This document shows, piece by piece, positions 32,818 to 44,238 of a stretch of 64,000 nt of DNA (its first letter is position 1; the number at the start of each line of letters is the position of its first letter). The notes under the pieces were generated by a model that did not search any database, was not told where the DNA came from, and saw only the letters and a program-made list of their open reading frames with translations. Source of the DNA: Turritopsis dohrnii (lineage: Eukaryota; Cnidaria; Hydrozoa; Anthoathecata; Oceaniidae); NCBI GenBank assembly GCA_027922465.2, contig BQMF02000469.1:186001-250000 (forward strand). The letters are read 5' to 3'. A program made the position numbers and the translations under genes.

Positions 32818-33480
32818 TACACGAGTCAAATACATAAAATGCCCTTTTGTCCCAAGTAATACTAAAAGTCATTTGATTTATAAAGAAAATCATGCCATTA
32901 CTTTTTCCATTTAGACGATTGTATGATGCTTTTAAAAAATTGTAGTTATTTCTATCTATTTCAGCTGTCACATTTTCCACATATGATATCACAAATTGAT
33001 TTTGTTCAATTTTCAATCGATGCGGTAGATCATCTACTGCCAAATATCGAAACAAATTCAAATTTTGAAATAACTCGTTACCTTTAATCATAACATAATC
33101 AAGGTCAGTGGTTTTCCAAAAACACATGTTCTTAAATTTTGACCAGCACAATCCAATCAATGAATTACAGGTACATTGCATACCAGAACTTGCACCAAAC
33201 ATTGCATTACCCTGATGAAATGATGCTTTTACTAACTTGGCAATCTTGTATGTGGGTCCAGGATTACTTTCCACATCGCCATCAATAAGAAGTTGAAGCA
33301 CTTAATAAGATCTATTATCATTAGGCAAAGAAAGACATAAGCAAGGAAATGTTGGCAAACTATATCACAGAACAACAACAGTGTCAAATAAAAATTTGTA
33401 TAACCAAACCTCCCTCCTCTCTGAATACGAGTATAGAAACAGCCACAAAAAGCTCGCCACTGCTCAATACTAATCATCTT

Positions 33481-33939
33481 GAAAATAGAGTTAACCTTGC
33501 AAATATAGCCTTTTAAATTTTCAAATACAATAATGTACCTTCTGCAATAAATATCTATCACCAACAAGTTGAATCCGATGAAACTTTCGAACAAATCTGT
33601 ACGCTTTAAACTCGCAGCGAAGTTACAAAACCAGCATGCTGAGAGATTCGTGAAGAGAGGCCATTTTGCGAACGGCGTGCAAATAAAAAGTAGAAAAATA
33701 CCCGGATGATCACATGGTATGGCGAAAATCGAGCCAATAAGCTCAGTTAATTAGCAGCCTTTAGCATGAGTGGCGCTTCATTCACCAATAAACATTGACA
33801 CGCCATTTGTATGAACCAATGAAATTCGAGAAACAAATATGCGCCGGTTTGGACAGGAAGATAAGTAAGAAAAAAATCAGAAAAACACGGACGATCGTAA
33901 AGTATTTCTTGCTTACGCAGAAATCCAAAAAAGTGAGCT
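33481..33939. other. No gene supported
   Basis: Lies between the SANT exon and the 2A gene on the same strand; could be an intron or promoter of the latter. No clear motif. Confidence 0.35.
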
Positions 33940-34206
33940 TTATACAAAGGAAATACTTTTCAAGTATTCTTCTGCGTTACGTTTATATGCCATAGATTCA
34001 GAGCGCATTCTAAGGGTGTCTTTGTTACGACAAGGATGAAACGAGTATTCCGAATCCCTCAGTATAAGTGTCCAAAATCCTTTTCCATATTTTGATATAC
34101 CTTTACATAAATAAATGTCTTCCTCTTTCGAGAATTTTACACGACTTTTGGTTTGGTCATTTACAACTTCTCTCTTTAAATTCACATCAGAAATTCTAAC
34201 CGGCTT
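33940..34206 (-). CDS. SANT/Myb-like domain exon
   Basis: The minus-strand frame begins at an acceptor-like TTGATTGTAG and reads KPVRISDVNLKREVV, then VKFSKEEDIYLCKGI, SKYGKGFWTLILRDSEYSF and RNKDTLRMRSESMAYKR, with a stop at the left end. The spacing of aromatic and hydrophobic residues (F..EED..L..GI.KYG.G.W..IL.D..Y.F...R) matches Myb/SANT domains, particularly the telobox-like type. This predicts DNA or chromatin binding in the nucleus. It lies upstream of, and co-oriented with, the 2A-protease gene. Its right edge coincides with the start of a LINE fragment on the other strand, so the gene is probably truncated there. Confidence 0.5.
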   Translation of the reverse strand, partial: KPVRISDVNLKREVVNDQTKSRVKFSKEEDIYLCKGISKYGKGFWTLILRDSEYSFHPCRNKDTLRMRSESMAYKRNAEEYLKSISFV

Positions 34207-36187
34207 CTACAATCAAAGAATGACAACGTTGATGATATTATTACTTTTATCAATAGTACAATGTTACCTGAAAGACAGCAACCATTTGAAATAAAAACTA
34301 TCTTGTATGAAGATGTAGAGAACGAACTGAAAAACCTACGTCTCGATTGTTCAGCCGGTTACGATCATATGTCTGTTTGCTTTATCAAACCGTTTATTCC
34401 ATTCCTAATCTCGCCACTAACTTTTATCATTAACAACTGCATTCAAATGAATCACTATCTAGCCCAATTGAAAATTGGGACAATTACTCCAATTCCGAAG
34501 ACAGATGATGCGAAACTTCCAGATCAATTTAGACCAGTATCTTGCCAATTTTGTCAAAAGTATTTGAACGTTTAATCGCAAAACAGATTTGTTCATACAT
34601 CGATAGCATGTGTACACGTTTTTTTTTTATAAGAAAGTCACTTTTTAGCCCGAGCCTCGATTTTCTTAAGGTTTTTGGCCAAATGAGGCTGATATTTTCT
34701 TAATATTTTCTTAACTTTTTCCTCCAAATAGCAATACGATTTCCTGCGGAAATCTTTTCAGTTTTGCTGTTTTATGAAACTTATGTTACTTGAGATTATA
34801 TCTGTTAGAATGACGTCAAAATACCAAAGTTAACCGTTTTTTCCCTACCAAAACTCAATACGACCTAAAAAGCTGATGTTTCAAAAAAAGTGATTTCTGG
34901 AAAACTGAGGCTCGGCATTTTCTTAAGATTTTCTTAAGGTTTTGACGTTTTTGAGCCTCATTTTCTTATAAAAATTTTTCTTATAAAAAAAAAAACGTGT
35001 ATATACAAATCAACAATGTCCGAGCATCACATTCAACGTGTACACTTCTATTGAAAATCTGCGATGACATCAAAACTGCAATGAAAGAAGGCGAAATCTC
35101 TTTAGCTATATTCAGTGACTCCTGGAAAGCCTCCGATATTGTAATAATTCGCAAACTAAAGTGCATTGGATTTGGTAAAAATTCATTACTGCTTCTGACC
35201 AGCTATCTCACAAATCGTAAACAATTTGTACAGGTAGATGACAAAATGTCCTCTAAAGTGGAATGTCGATTCGGAGTCCCACAAGGTTCAGTGCTAGGAC
35301 CTATTCTTTTTAATCTTTATGTTTCTGATTTACAAGATGTTGATTCCGGTGCCGTTTACCAGTATGCCGATGACACGAGCCAAATCGAAGATTTTAAAAT
35401 AAAGAACTTAGAGCCATCAGTCAAAAAACTAGAGAGACGTCTTGAAATTTTAACGGCATGGTCTAAAGACTGTAATCTTCTATTCAACACATCGAAAACG
35501 AAATCCATGGTTTTTGCAACTTCTCAACTTTACAAATGCCAAAAATTAGATGCTCCTGATTTATACCAAATTGCAGTCAACACCTCAGCTTTGGAAAGAG
35601 TGTATCAGTGGAAACAATTAGGTGTGGTGCTTGATGAACACTTGAAATGGAATCATCAAATAAATAAAGTGTTACAATCTTGTTGGGGAATTCTGAAGGT
35701 ATTACGAAAGCTGAAACGATTCACGTCATTTCAAAATCGAAAAATGTTGGCACAGTCTCTTATTCTATCACGTCTTGATTACTGTAATGCTCTTTATACC
35801 AACATATCACAGAATGAGATCAATCGTATGCAGCGACTTCTAAAAACCACTGCGTCATTCGTAAATAATCGATTTTGTGCAACAGCTGATGTAATTAACT
35901 TGGGGTGGTTACCGGTTAGAAAGTTAGCACATAAAGCGATCTATGAAGACAAGTTTCCCGATTATTTGAAAATGGAATGGGTACGAAAAAATCTCCGCCT
36001 TTGGTCGTTCGCAGAAGTCTGCAAACTGCGTCTTTATAATAACTATTCTTTTCGAGGAGTAGCAAGTAAATTATTTAACAATCTTCCTGATAATATACGT
36101 AGTGACAGTAACTTTAATTCTTTTTCTAAAAAATTAAAGATATTTTTACTAGGCAAGGCCTTAGCATCTTATATTAGCTTACACTGA
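34207..36187 (+). pseudogene. CR1-like LINE reverse transcriptase, MITE-interrupted
   Basis: The RT N-terminal part (SAGYDHMSVCFIKPF, then TITPIPKTDD) runs to about 34612, where a MITE intervenes. After 35002 the text resumes with RASHSTCTLLLKICDDI, a degraded motif A (IFSDSWKASD where the family has DFSKAFD), GVPQGSVLGPILFNLYV (motif B) and YQYADDTSQI (motif C). The connection domain ends near KALASYISLH. The motif C aspartates survive, but motif A is altered and the N-terminal part is shifted. The endonuclease is missing, so this is a 5'-truncated copy abutting the SANT exon. Confidence 0.8.
34615..34999. mobile_element. Tc1/mariner-type MITE, TA TSD
   Basis: Inverted ends are CACGTTTTTTTTTTATAAGAAA at both termini. 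The flanks are TA (34613-34614 and 35000-35001). Inside are further mirrored words (GAGCCTCATTTTCTTA against TAAGAAAATGAGGCTC-like text). There is no ORF. It splits the LINE RT at 34.6-35.0 kb. Confidence 0.85.
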
Positions 36188-36728
36188 ATCTTATGATTTC
36201 TATTTACACACGTATTTATGTTTACATGATTATATATATATGTATATATTTTTTTCCTTTAACTGTTCTGATTTTGGTTTCTCTTATGTACATATAATTT
36301 TAACCAAAATTTTTATTCGCTTATTTTCTGACAATTTTGTTGTCTCACTCGGTTTTCTATTCCATTCAATTTGTCAGGGGTTTTTTATTTTTTTTATTTT
36401 CTTACATCTTTTGTCTTTCCTCAGGGTTTCCGTCATGCTAGTCCCTGTGGCGATTTTCTTTCCGATATTTTTCAATATCAGGTCTATCGATCAATTCGTG
36501 ATGCCAACATCAGTTATTCAGCCCTGGCAACACATCAGCGAATCTGTTTCTTGTCTGACTTCTTATGCACATATATGTAGTAATTTATTTTAACTATGAA
36601 TACCAATTTTTAACTAACTATATTGTATTTATTGTATTTATCTATTGTTATATTTTTATTGGTGAAAAGCCATTTTATGGATCCCTGAAATACATTTAAT
36701 AATAATAATTTAATAATAATAACAATAA
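36188..36728 (+). repeat. LINE 3' UTR with AATAAT tail
   Basis: AT-rich 3' UTR of the preceding LINE, ending in iterated AATAATAATTTAATAATAATAAC at about 36697-36728. Frames at 36240-36593 are low-complexity and not credible genes. Confidence 0.5.
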
Positions 36729-38207
36729 CTTATAAGTGTCACAAGTGTTCGATCTACATGCAAAACTGTAGTGGCGCAGTATTCGGGATTAGCTGGAACA
36801 GTACTCGTTATTGTCAAATCGTCGTCGTCATTAGTGTCGCCACCGACTTTACCTGATAAACTACTGCAAGGCTGTGAGCTTATCGTTTCTGCTCGATTCT
36901 GCTCGATCGCTCTTAAAACATCCATCATGCCTGCACTCACCTCTTTTCGTTTATTACCAACCAGTTTTTCCATGAATTGCTTGCTGCGTGAAGCAACGTC
37001 TCTTGACAAATTCTTTTGATAGGCAATCTTGGCCACATGCGAACTGTGCTTTTGGTCACGGGAAACGATTTCTCTTTCCGATTGGCTGAGTCTTTCCATA
37101 CTTGCCGTTTCTACAATCTGTCGATAGCGAATCGGATGTATGTATTTGCCAATAGCTTCGTGAACGAGGATGCTCATCGCGGTGTATTGATTTTCCTTGT
37201 TTGCAACAACCAAATAGTCGCAGTTGGGATTTAGTTTCGATCGCACCATTTGGATATAAAAATCCAGAATCTCCATAGTTTCGGAATCGAGAATCACAGT
37301 GTCAAATAAATATCTATCGGCAGTTTTAAATTCCTTCTGATCGATGTAACCTCCATTGGTCTTGGTTTTATCAATCCTTTCTATGATTAAGTAATGATAG
37401 GTCATTGGTCTGGAGCACTTAACACGAACAAATAAATACGTAGCAATGAATCTCGTCTCGTCGCAACACCAGTTGAGATTCCGACACGTTTCGTTGGTCT
37501 CTGCATTACTGTAGGATATCCCTAAAACGATTGATGCGATATGGGATGACGTTTTCCATTTCCTCCAAGGTTGGTCAACTGTTTCGAGCAATGAGCGTCT
37601 CTAAATCCAGGTTTCGAGAACACTCGAGTCTCTTTCTCTTTCCGAGATTTTCAGGTCGTATGTAAACTTCGGTGACGGCGAAACAACGTAAAGTGCTGTC
37701 AGATACACCGTTCGCTTTTCGAAAGTCCGGCATGTCTGATATTTATTTTAAGTAATTCAACGACGCCGAACAACTTAGTTTCCAATCTTCTTCAAGAGTT
37801 TTAAAAAAGTCCATAATAATGGAGGGTGTACCTAAGCAACAATCCACGAGTTCTTCGGTTAAACACGATTCCGTTTCCAGGTCGTCAACACCAGCCATTA
37901 AAAATTTCATACATCGTTGTGCACATTGCTTTGCTTCTTTTTCAGATTTCCCTCTTCCACATGGCGCACGCAGCCAGTTTAAAAACGTCTTTCCAATACC
38001 ATCGTTAATAGAAAAGGAAGGCTTGTGTGCCGTACATACTTTCTTTCTGATTGGCTGTTGTGCCTCGACTTCTTCTCTTTTGATATCTGGAGCTTCGTCA
38101 AAATAGTAAAACCAACAATGAAAAAACGTTTCATTCACAAAAGGACAAGAGTGTACGATTTGTATAACAATGAAACACGGAAAACAGTATAGACTATTAA
38201 GGAACAA
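36729..38207 (-). pseudogene. Crypton-like tyrosine recombinase, broken
   Basis: The N-terminal frame 37743-38207 has a SAM-like core-binding region (GKTFLNWLRAPCGRGKSEKEA, FFKTLEEDW) and ends in TAA before ISDM. Text continues (TLRCFAVTEVYIRPENLGKRK) to a TGA, then after a shift frame 36710-37591 carries the catalytic part: FVRVKCSRPMTYHYL (Arg), HPIRYRQIVETAS (H-x-x-R) and QKHSSHVAKIAYQK (His/Tyr). This order fits tyrosine recombinases of the Crypton type, which insert by recombination without TIRs. Catalytic residues appear preserved, but two stops and a frameshift prevent expression. It lies tail-to-tail with the preceding LINE. Confidence 0.75.
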
Positions 38208-39210
38208 TTAAGCGTGGCAAACTCTGTTCATTGACAGTTTACTGTCAAATTGTTCTCAAGGGCCTATCAACAAGAGTTTGAATGGGACAAACAACCTGAG
38301 ATAAAATTATGAAGCTACAATAAGGTGGTAATGCACTGGAAAACATTAACTACATTGAAACTTATTACCATATATAAAGCAAACCCTTGTACATCCTGCT
38401 CTATGTGCTACGCAAACGAAAAATTGCCTTAATACAGCCATTCAAGCTTTTTTACATCTTCGCTAAAAATATAATCACTCAACCGTTCCATTGTAAAACT
38501 TCAAACAAAAAGAGCGCATACTTCGATACCGTTCCAACCGAATGACCCGTTCCGTTCCTCATCGCTTGTAATATCGATCCTAGAAATTTTTCTCTACTCT
38601 CAATTTTCACTATTTTCAATGCAACTTCGATAGGCGTTTCAGCTTTACGTACACATTTAGCAGCAATAACCTATCTTGAAATTCTTGTTATTTTATCCTA
38701 TATTCCATCTTCAGCCTAAAATTATTCTACAACTAAGCATATTTCCATTTCTAAATTTGTACATACTTACAAAAACAACAAAGCCTATTCACGTCATCCA
38801 AGAATTTCATGGTTAAAGATCAATACCTCTTAACTGTAAACAATTAGAATTTTGAGCTTGTTTCTTTTCGAGGGTAATTTATTTTTCGGAATTATAGTTG
38901 TGCTATTTTTGACATATCAATTATTTATTTTTTTTTTATTATTATTAAACGAATATTTATTTACAGGATTGTCACTTCAACAAATAAATGCTGTTATCAA
39001 TATGAGTCCTGCATTAAAAAAAAACAGAAAAAAAAGAAAATAAAAGTAGGGCCTTTAAATCAGAAAAAAAAAGTATACGAAACGAATACCGGTATGCTAC
39101 AATGATAATTGTGATAAAAATTGTGGACACACGCACTGGTAAAGATAAGAATAAGAAAATACGCATACACACACAAAAGAAAACTTGGCATCATAGACTT
39201 TCGTCACAGT
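38208..39210. other. No gene supported
   Basis: Frame 38852-39043 is hydrophobic and low-complexity. I see no repeat or RNA gene. Confidence 0.4.
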
Positions 39211-40588
39211 TCACACAAAATGGTTATTCAACCTCCTCCAGAAATCTTTAAAAGATTCAGCTTTGCGAACATCAGCGGGGAGATCATTGTATATTTTTGA
39301 TCCCATAAAGAAAGCTGACTTCTTGGCAAATTCAGTCCTTTCTTTAGGAAGTTTCAGTGAAAAATCCACGTTTCTAGTCCCGATATTATGTTTTACGGAC
39401 GTATAATACTCAAGGAAGTTCTCACAGGTGTTCTGGTCCAGTGACTGTCTAACGAATATACAGGCACGACGGCATGTAAACGAGTTTACAGGAATAAGTT
39501 GGTCACAAGACGGCTTTCCGACTATACTTTTGGCACGGCTGTCGAACGTTAGAAATTTTTTGTTCAGAGATGGGGTGGAATGAAGCATGGCTAGATGGCA
39601 GTAGGTGATGATGGGCAATACCATGGTGTTATAGATTGCAGACGCTCCTTCTGATGTTAGCTGATGGCGGAATTTTGCCAGGATTTTTAAACGAGAGGAT
39701 GTTTTCTTATAAGATCTGTCGAGGTGATTTTGGAGTGTGAGGGTGGGATCTAATTCAACTCCAAGATATCTGTATGATGTGGTGACGTTTATATGGTTGT
39801 CCTTGTACGACAGCTGTAGCGATCTGGGAACGTTTGCCAATCGTTTCGCAGTGTCAAAAAGCATGCATTCAGTTTTCCCTTTTTTCAAATTTAGCTCAAG
39901 CTCATTTTCAGTAAACTATGCTGCTAGAGCTTCAAGATCAAGAGACAAATTCTGTTCGATGATGAGGCTGTCGCTGTTAGCTGTGTACAGTACCGTATCG
40001 TCGGCATACTTGATTATTTTAGAATATTTTACGACGTCCACTAGGTCATTGACAAAAATGATGAACAATAACGGTCCCAAGATCGAACCTTGCGGAACAC
40101 CACTATTGATCGTTTGTTCTATTGATGTTTCACCGTTGTATGTAGCAAACTGTCTCCTGTTGAATAGGTAACTACTAAACCACTGAAGTTCGATATCTCC
40201 GATGCCGTAAGCAGGAAGCTTTTGTAGCAGTTTAGCATGCGATAAACTATCAAAAGCTTTGCTAAAATCTATGAACACGTTTCCGACAAGTTTTCGTGCG
40301 TCAGCATATCGCCTTAAATCGTCTGTAAGTAGCGTTACTGCAAGTTCTGTAGAACGTTTGGAGCGGAAACCGAATTGCTGAGTTGATAATAAACTATTGT
40401 TCTCCAGAAATTCTGCCAGACGCTTGTGCACAATTTTCTCGATAACTTTTGAGAGCACTGGTAACACAGAGATAGGTCGATAATTTTCAAATTGGTCAGA
40501 GGAGCCATTTTTATACAGAGGTATGATCCTTGCAACCTTCCATGCATCAAGAAATGTTCTAGATTTTAAAGATAAATTGATGTCATAT
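39211..40588 (-). pseudogene. CR1-like LINE RT, 3' half
   Basis: Reading on minus from the insertion at 40588: DINLSLKSRTFLDAWKVARI, RPISVLPVLSKVIEKIV, QQFGFRSKRSTELAVTLL, VFIDFSKAFDSLSH (motif A), GVPQGSILGPLLFIIFV (motif B), KYADDTVLY (motif C), then a TAG at about 39914 immediately before FTENELELNLKKGKTECML, then RYLGVELDP and a C-terminal domain ending RRLNNHFV. The TAG stands where relatives usually have Trp. Apart from that codon this half is clean, so it was probably active recently. The 5' half lies at 45.2-46.6 kb across a 4.67-kb insertion. Confidence 0.88.
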
Positions 40589-40670
40589 CGTTAGGTGGGA
40601 ATTATTTTGTTCTATCTCCATTTTTGGAAAAAATGAGCTCCGATTGTTTTCAAGCTTTTCAGGATCATTT

Positions 40671-43426
40671 CCCAGCCGGCACAAGACGTTTTGAAGACGT
40701 CTTTAATTCGTCTTAATTAGGTCTTCATAAGACGTATCTTGATAATGCGCATTTAAAACGCCCATAATGCGTCTTCAGAAGACGTCTTAGAATCAGACGT
40801 TTTGAAGACGTCTTATTATCGTTTTCGCAATGCCGTCGAATTCATGTTTTAAACGAGGACTTGGAAAGACGTTTTTAATGCGTATTTAAGACGTCCTTGA
40901 ATTTCGATTTCGCGCGTGGCGGGAAGAAATGACGGGGGTAAATATTAATAGTGTATTCGTAATTATTGATATAAAAGTTTCAAACTTGTCAGTTTTTTTT
41001 TAATTTTACAAAAACAACTATTATATCTTTCTTTTAAGTAGCAAAAAATTTTACATTTCATTGATAAAAAGCTTTGAAACATTTTCTAATATTATCGGAT
41101 CTCCCGTTCGTCAATTTTACAAATTATTTCTGGAAGTTGTGATTTCTCATTGCATAAACCAAGACTTCGTTGATAAATCGGTAAGTGTTTTTTACTTTTT
41201 AAATATAATTTTAAATATATAAATCTATATGATTTTGTTACTTGAGATTAAGTCAATGTTTATGTTAGTTTGAGGACGTGAGTAGTCAGTAGTGGAAGAT
41301 TTATGCTTTATTTATAAAGATCTCTAGCAATATTTCAAGTTTTGAGTTTTGTTGTTTAACTTTATATTAGCAACTTATACTGACTTTCCTGTTTCATTCC
41401 GTGAGAGATTTTTTCTGTTTCAATTTGCTTTGTCGTTGGTTTAATGTAGTAGTAGAAGTGTAGTAATGTAATGAAGTGATTTGTGGATGGCTGATAGATG
41501 ATGACTGTGATGTTTTTGCTTGTAGTTACTTCAGAATATTCATATGATTAAAAGTGATCCTAGCAGTATAGTATAATGTAGTACCATGAAATTATGGAAT
41601 CCTTTTTGAAGGATAAAATCATAAGTTATAATTTTTAGTAAATTAATCAGTAATTCATCACAAATTTATCTGTAGTAATCATTTCTGATTAATAACTCAC
41701 TACCAATAAGTAGAAACCATCCACAATGACATTGCAAAAATTTTAGAACAAATTTTCGAACGCATGAAATATTTTTTTCCATTCAGAACTTTGAAGTTGT
41801 ACGAAAAGATGAATTTCTTAAATGATGGTTGTTTTACTATGATGGATGCAAAGTTTAGTTTAGACATTTAAAGTTTAGACATTTCACTTTGATTAAGACA
41901 CTCTAGATTAATTTATTTTACCCAATAACTAGCACAATAACGAGTTTTTGGAAAAGTTTGTCTGTCATATTTGTTTTTATATTCAAGATTTAAAAATAAA
42001 ATTACATCAGTATCTATGTTATTCTTGTGTTTGTTGCAGTGATATTTAATTTTTGTGCTTGTTATGAGTTTGTTGTTCTGTCATATATACACTTCGATGA
42101 TGTTTTGAAATGTCTATGGAGTTTAATGATAGACATGAATGTTTTGCCTGTTTTTCAGGTTTCAGCTAATCCAAGTAAATAAATCAGATTTCCAGTACGC
42201 TGTTAATTTAATACTGAAATGGTAATTAACTTCTTTAATTTAATTTTCATGCTTATCTATGCTTGTTGCACACATTACTTTATTGTGTGTATCCTTTCTG
42301 CATTCTGTTTGTTCTGTTCTGCTAAAAGTGTTTGTCATTCTTTATTTAGATTATTTTCCACCCAAGTTGCTTATTGTTCTCTTAACATGATAACAAAAAA
42401 AAGTGAGAAGAAAATATTATATCAAGCAGTTACTGGTATGTGTCCTGTTTATTCTAGATGTTTTCATTTTTGTGATTGTTATAACACCTCTCATTAAATA
42501 GGGTTTTTGTATTTTAGATTACTGTCAAAAAAGCTGAGGAGGAGGAAATACACAAAATCATGCGATAAACTAAAAACTGATCTTGTTTCACTGAAGGAAA
42601 ACATGACAACAACAGCTGCTCCTGCTAATTGAAAAATCACCATTTTTATTTGCATGTCTTTTTGGTTGGTTTTCAAAGAGTTTCTGTCATTCTGAGTTTT
42701 AGTTGCAGTAAAATCAAACAAGAAACAGTTCCAACCCATGCCAATTTCTAAAATTTGAACATTACTTCGGTTTAGCTAACCCTTTTTCAAGAGTCGTTTT
42801 TATACCTTTATATTTTATGAAAGACTATACTTATGTTTTACGGAATATTTTTTAATAATGACCAGCTTTAAACTTTGGCAGTGTTATGAGCTATTTGTTC
42901 CCCAATTAATTTATAAACTACATGTAAATATTTATTTGAATAAGAAGATTTTATCATCAGTTTTCTTATTGATTTCTTTATTCATTCATTCATTCATTCA
43001 TTATTACTAAAACATAAAGACATTGAAAAACTAATTATGAGTCTTCTGTTACCCAAGGAGAAACGCACCTGAAAACACATGTTAAAGTGGTTTTAAAAGC
43101 GTTTTTAGCAGATAAAATGACGTCTTTAAAACGTTAGAAAAAGACGTCTTACATCCGTCTTAAACTAGTCGGATTTGTCCGTTTAGAAAACGTCTTTTTA
43201 CAACGTCTTAAAGACGTCTTGGAAAGACGTTTTCTAAACGTCTTAAAGAAGTTTTAAACGTCTAAAATGCGTTTTAAAAACGTCTTAAAGACGTCTTGGA
43301 AGACGTCTTAAAGACGTCTTGAAAAGACGTTTTCTAAACGGACAAATCCCACCAGTTTAAGACGGATTTAAGACGTCTTCCAAGACGTCTTTAAGACGTT
43401 TTTAAAACGTCTTTTTGCCGGCTGGG
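40671..43426. mobile_element. CCCAGCCGGC-ended element with AAGACGTC arrays
   Basis: The left end CCCAGCCGGCACAAGACG and the right end GTCTTTTTGCCGGCTGGG are inverted. Both flanks inside are dense in AAGACGTCTT/AAACGTCTT words (40684-40905 and 43117-43410), many self-complementary. The ~2.2-kb centre is AT-rich without a clear ORF. No target duplication beyond TT was found. It is nested in 40589-45254. Confidence 0.75.
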
Positions 43427-44238
43427 TTCGTTCTTTCTCCGTGAGCTCTTTCCAAAAATAAGCGCAAAATCTCGTTCAAACGACAGTCTGATATTGTTTT
43501 ATCTCCTTATTCGTTATAATGCCTTAAAATTATTATGTTCTATCTGCAAAAGCCAAGCAAATACGGCTTATTCTATGTACAGGTTGATACGAGGTTATTG
43601 ATTTGCCCTGAAACCGCTGTTAGATAATCTTGTAAATAGTGGAGATTGTTTGTTTTTATTGTATTTTCAAAATGGCGAACGTGGAAGCGATTTATCAATC
43701 ATAAGATGCTGATAAAGCCTTAAAAGTGAATTCATTTTCTGTGGTTTGAATATAATCACAAAAATTAATGTCGTGCAAATATAAAAAGTCACATGAAAAC
43801 ATACAAAGGACATCAATTGACAAAATAGCCAACCTTCGCCCTAAAAAATTTAACGCAATCTTTAAATACGCAGTTTTAAAATATAAATTGCATAGATTGG
43901 TACCAAACTTATCTTTTTTCACTTTAATGTAATCTTACAAAAAGCAACATTAACAGGAGGCATATAGGCAAACATACTCTCAAGATCATCCTTTTCGGCC
44001 TTTGAAAACAATCTGCTAGCTTTCAAAACTTTCGCAAGCGGGATTTATGGAGATTTTTTGGTATACTTTCTGATTTGTTAGTCAGTTTAGCCTGTTTAAA
44101 AGGGTCGGTAAATTTTTCTTTATACAAGACATGGTTTGGAGTGTTTTTGAGATGAACAACTGTTTTAATTGAAAAATACGGAACAGATTTATAATTAAGC
44201 AATGCAGCAACTTGAATGAAGTTCTTAATGCTGTCTGA

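Larger units (their letters stand above)
31690..32821. mobile_element. 1.1-kb element with array-type TIRs, 5-bp TSD
   Basis: Ends are TGTGCTGCACC (31690) and TGTACTGCACC (reverse complement, ending 32821). The flanks are CGAGT at 31685-31689 and 32822-32826. Each ~210-bp terminal repeat is itself a tandem array of GATTACAAATCGGGGCA-like 17-mers with variable spacers, and the two arrays are mirror images. The ~700-bp centre has no ORF. Removal restores D-S-H-S-R in the protease gene. Superfamily unresolved. Confidence 0.88.
31337..33480 (-). pseudogene. 2A-led cysteine-protease-like gene, interrupted
   Basis: Minus-strand order: MISIEQWRAF start near 33480 and a hydrophobic stretch (one frame), a frameshift near 33305, then LLIDGDVESNPGP (33254-33280), a canonical 2A ribosome-skipping motif. 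Next comes a domain with a GMQCTCNSLIGLCW cysteine motif and, at the C-terminal side, YVFDS where the 1.1-kb element (31690-32821) splits it; on the far side it resumes HSRNDTG. A Cys..(D-S-H) arrangement suggests an OTU/peptidase-C76-like fold. The 2A peptide would release the hydrophobic leader. Part of an unidentified mobile element or host gene. Confidence 0.6.

Noticed and set aside
31690..32821. CRISPR-like appearance of regularly repeated 17-mers
   Set aside because: Spacers are only 1-8 bases and the two arrays are inverted copies flanked by a target duplication in a eukaryotic context.
42380..42635. Two mini-exons with GT-AG sites inside the AAGACGTC element
   Set aside because: Joining them in the apparent phase gives an early stop; no homology recognised.
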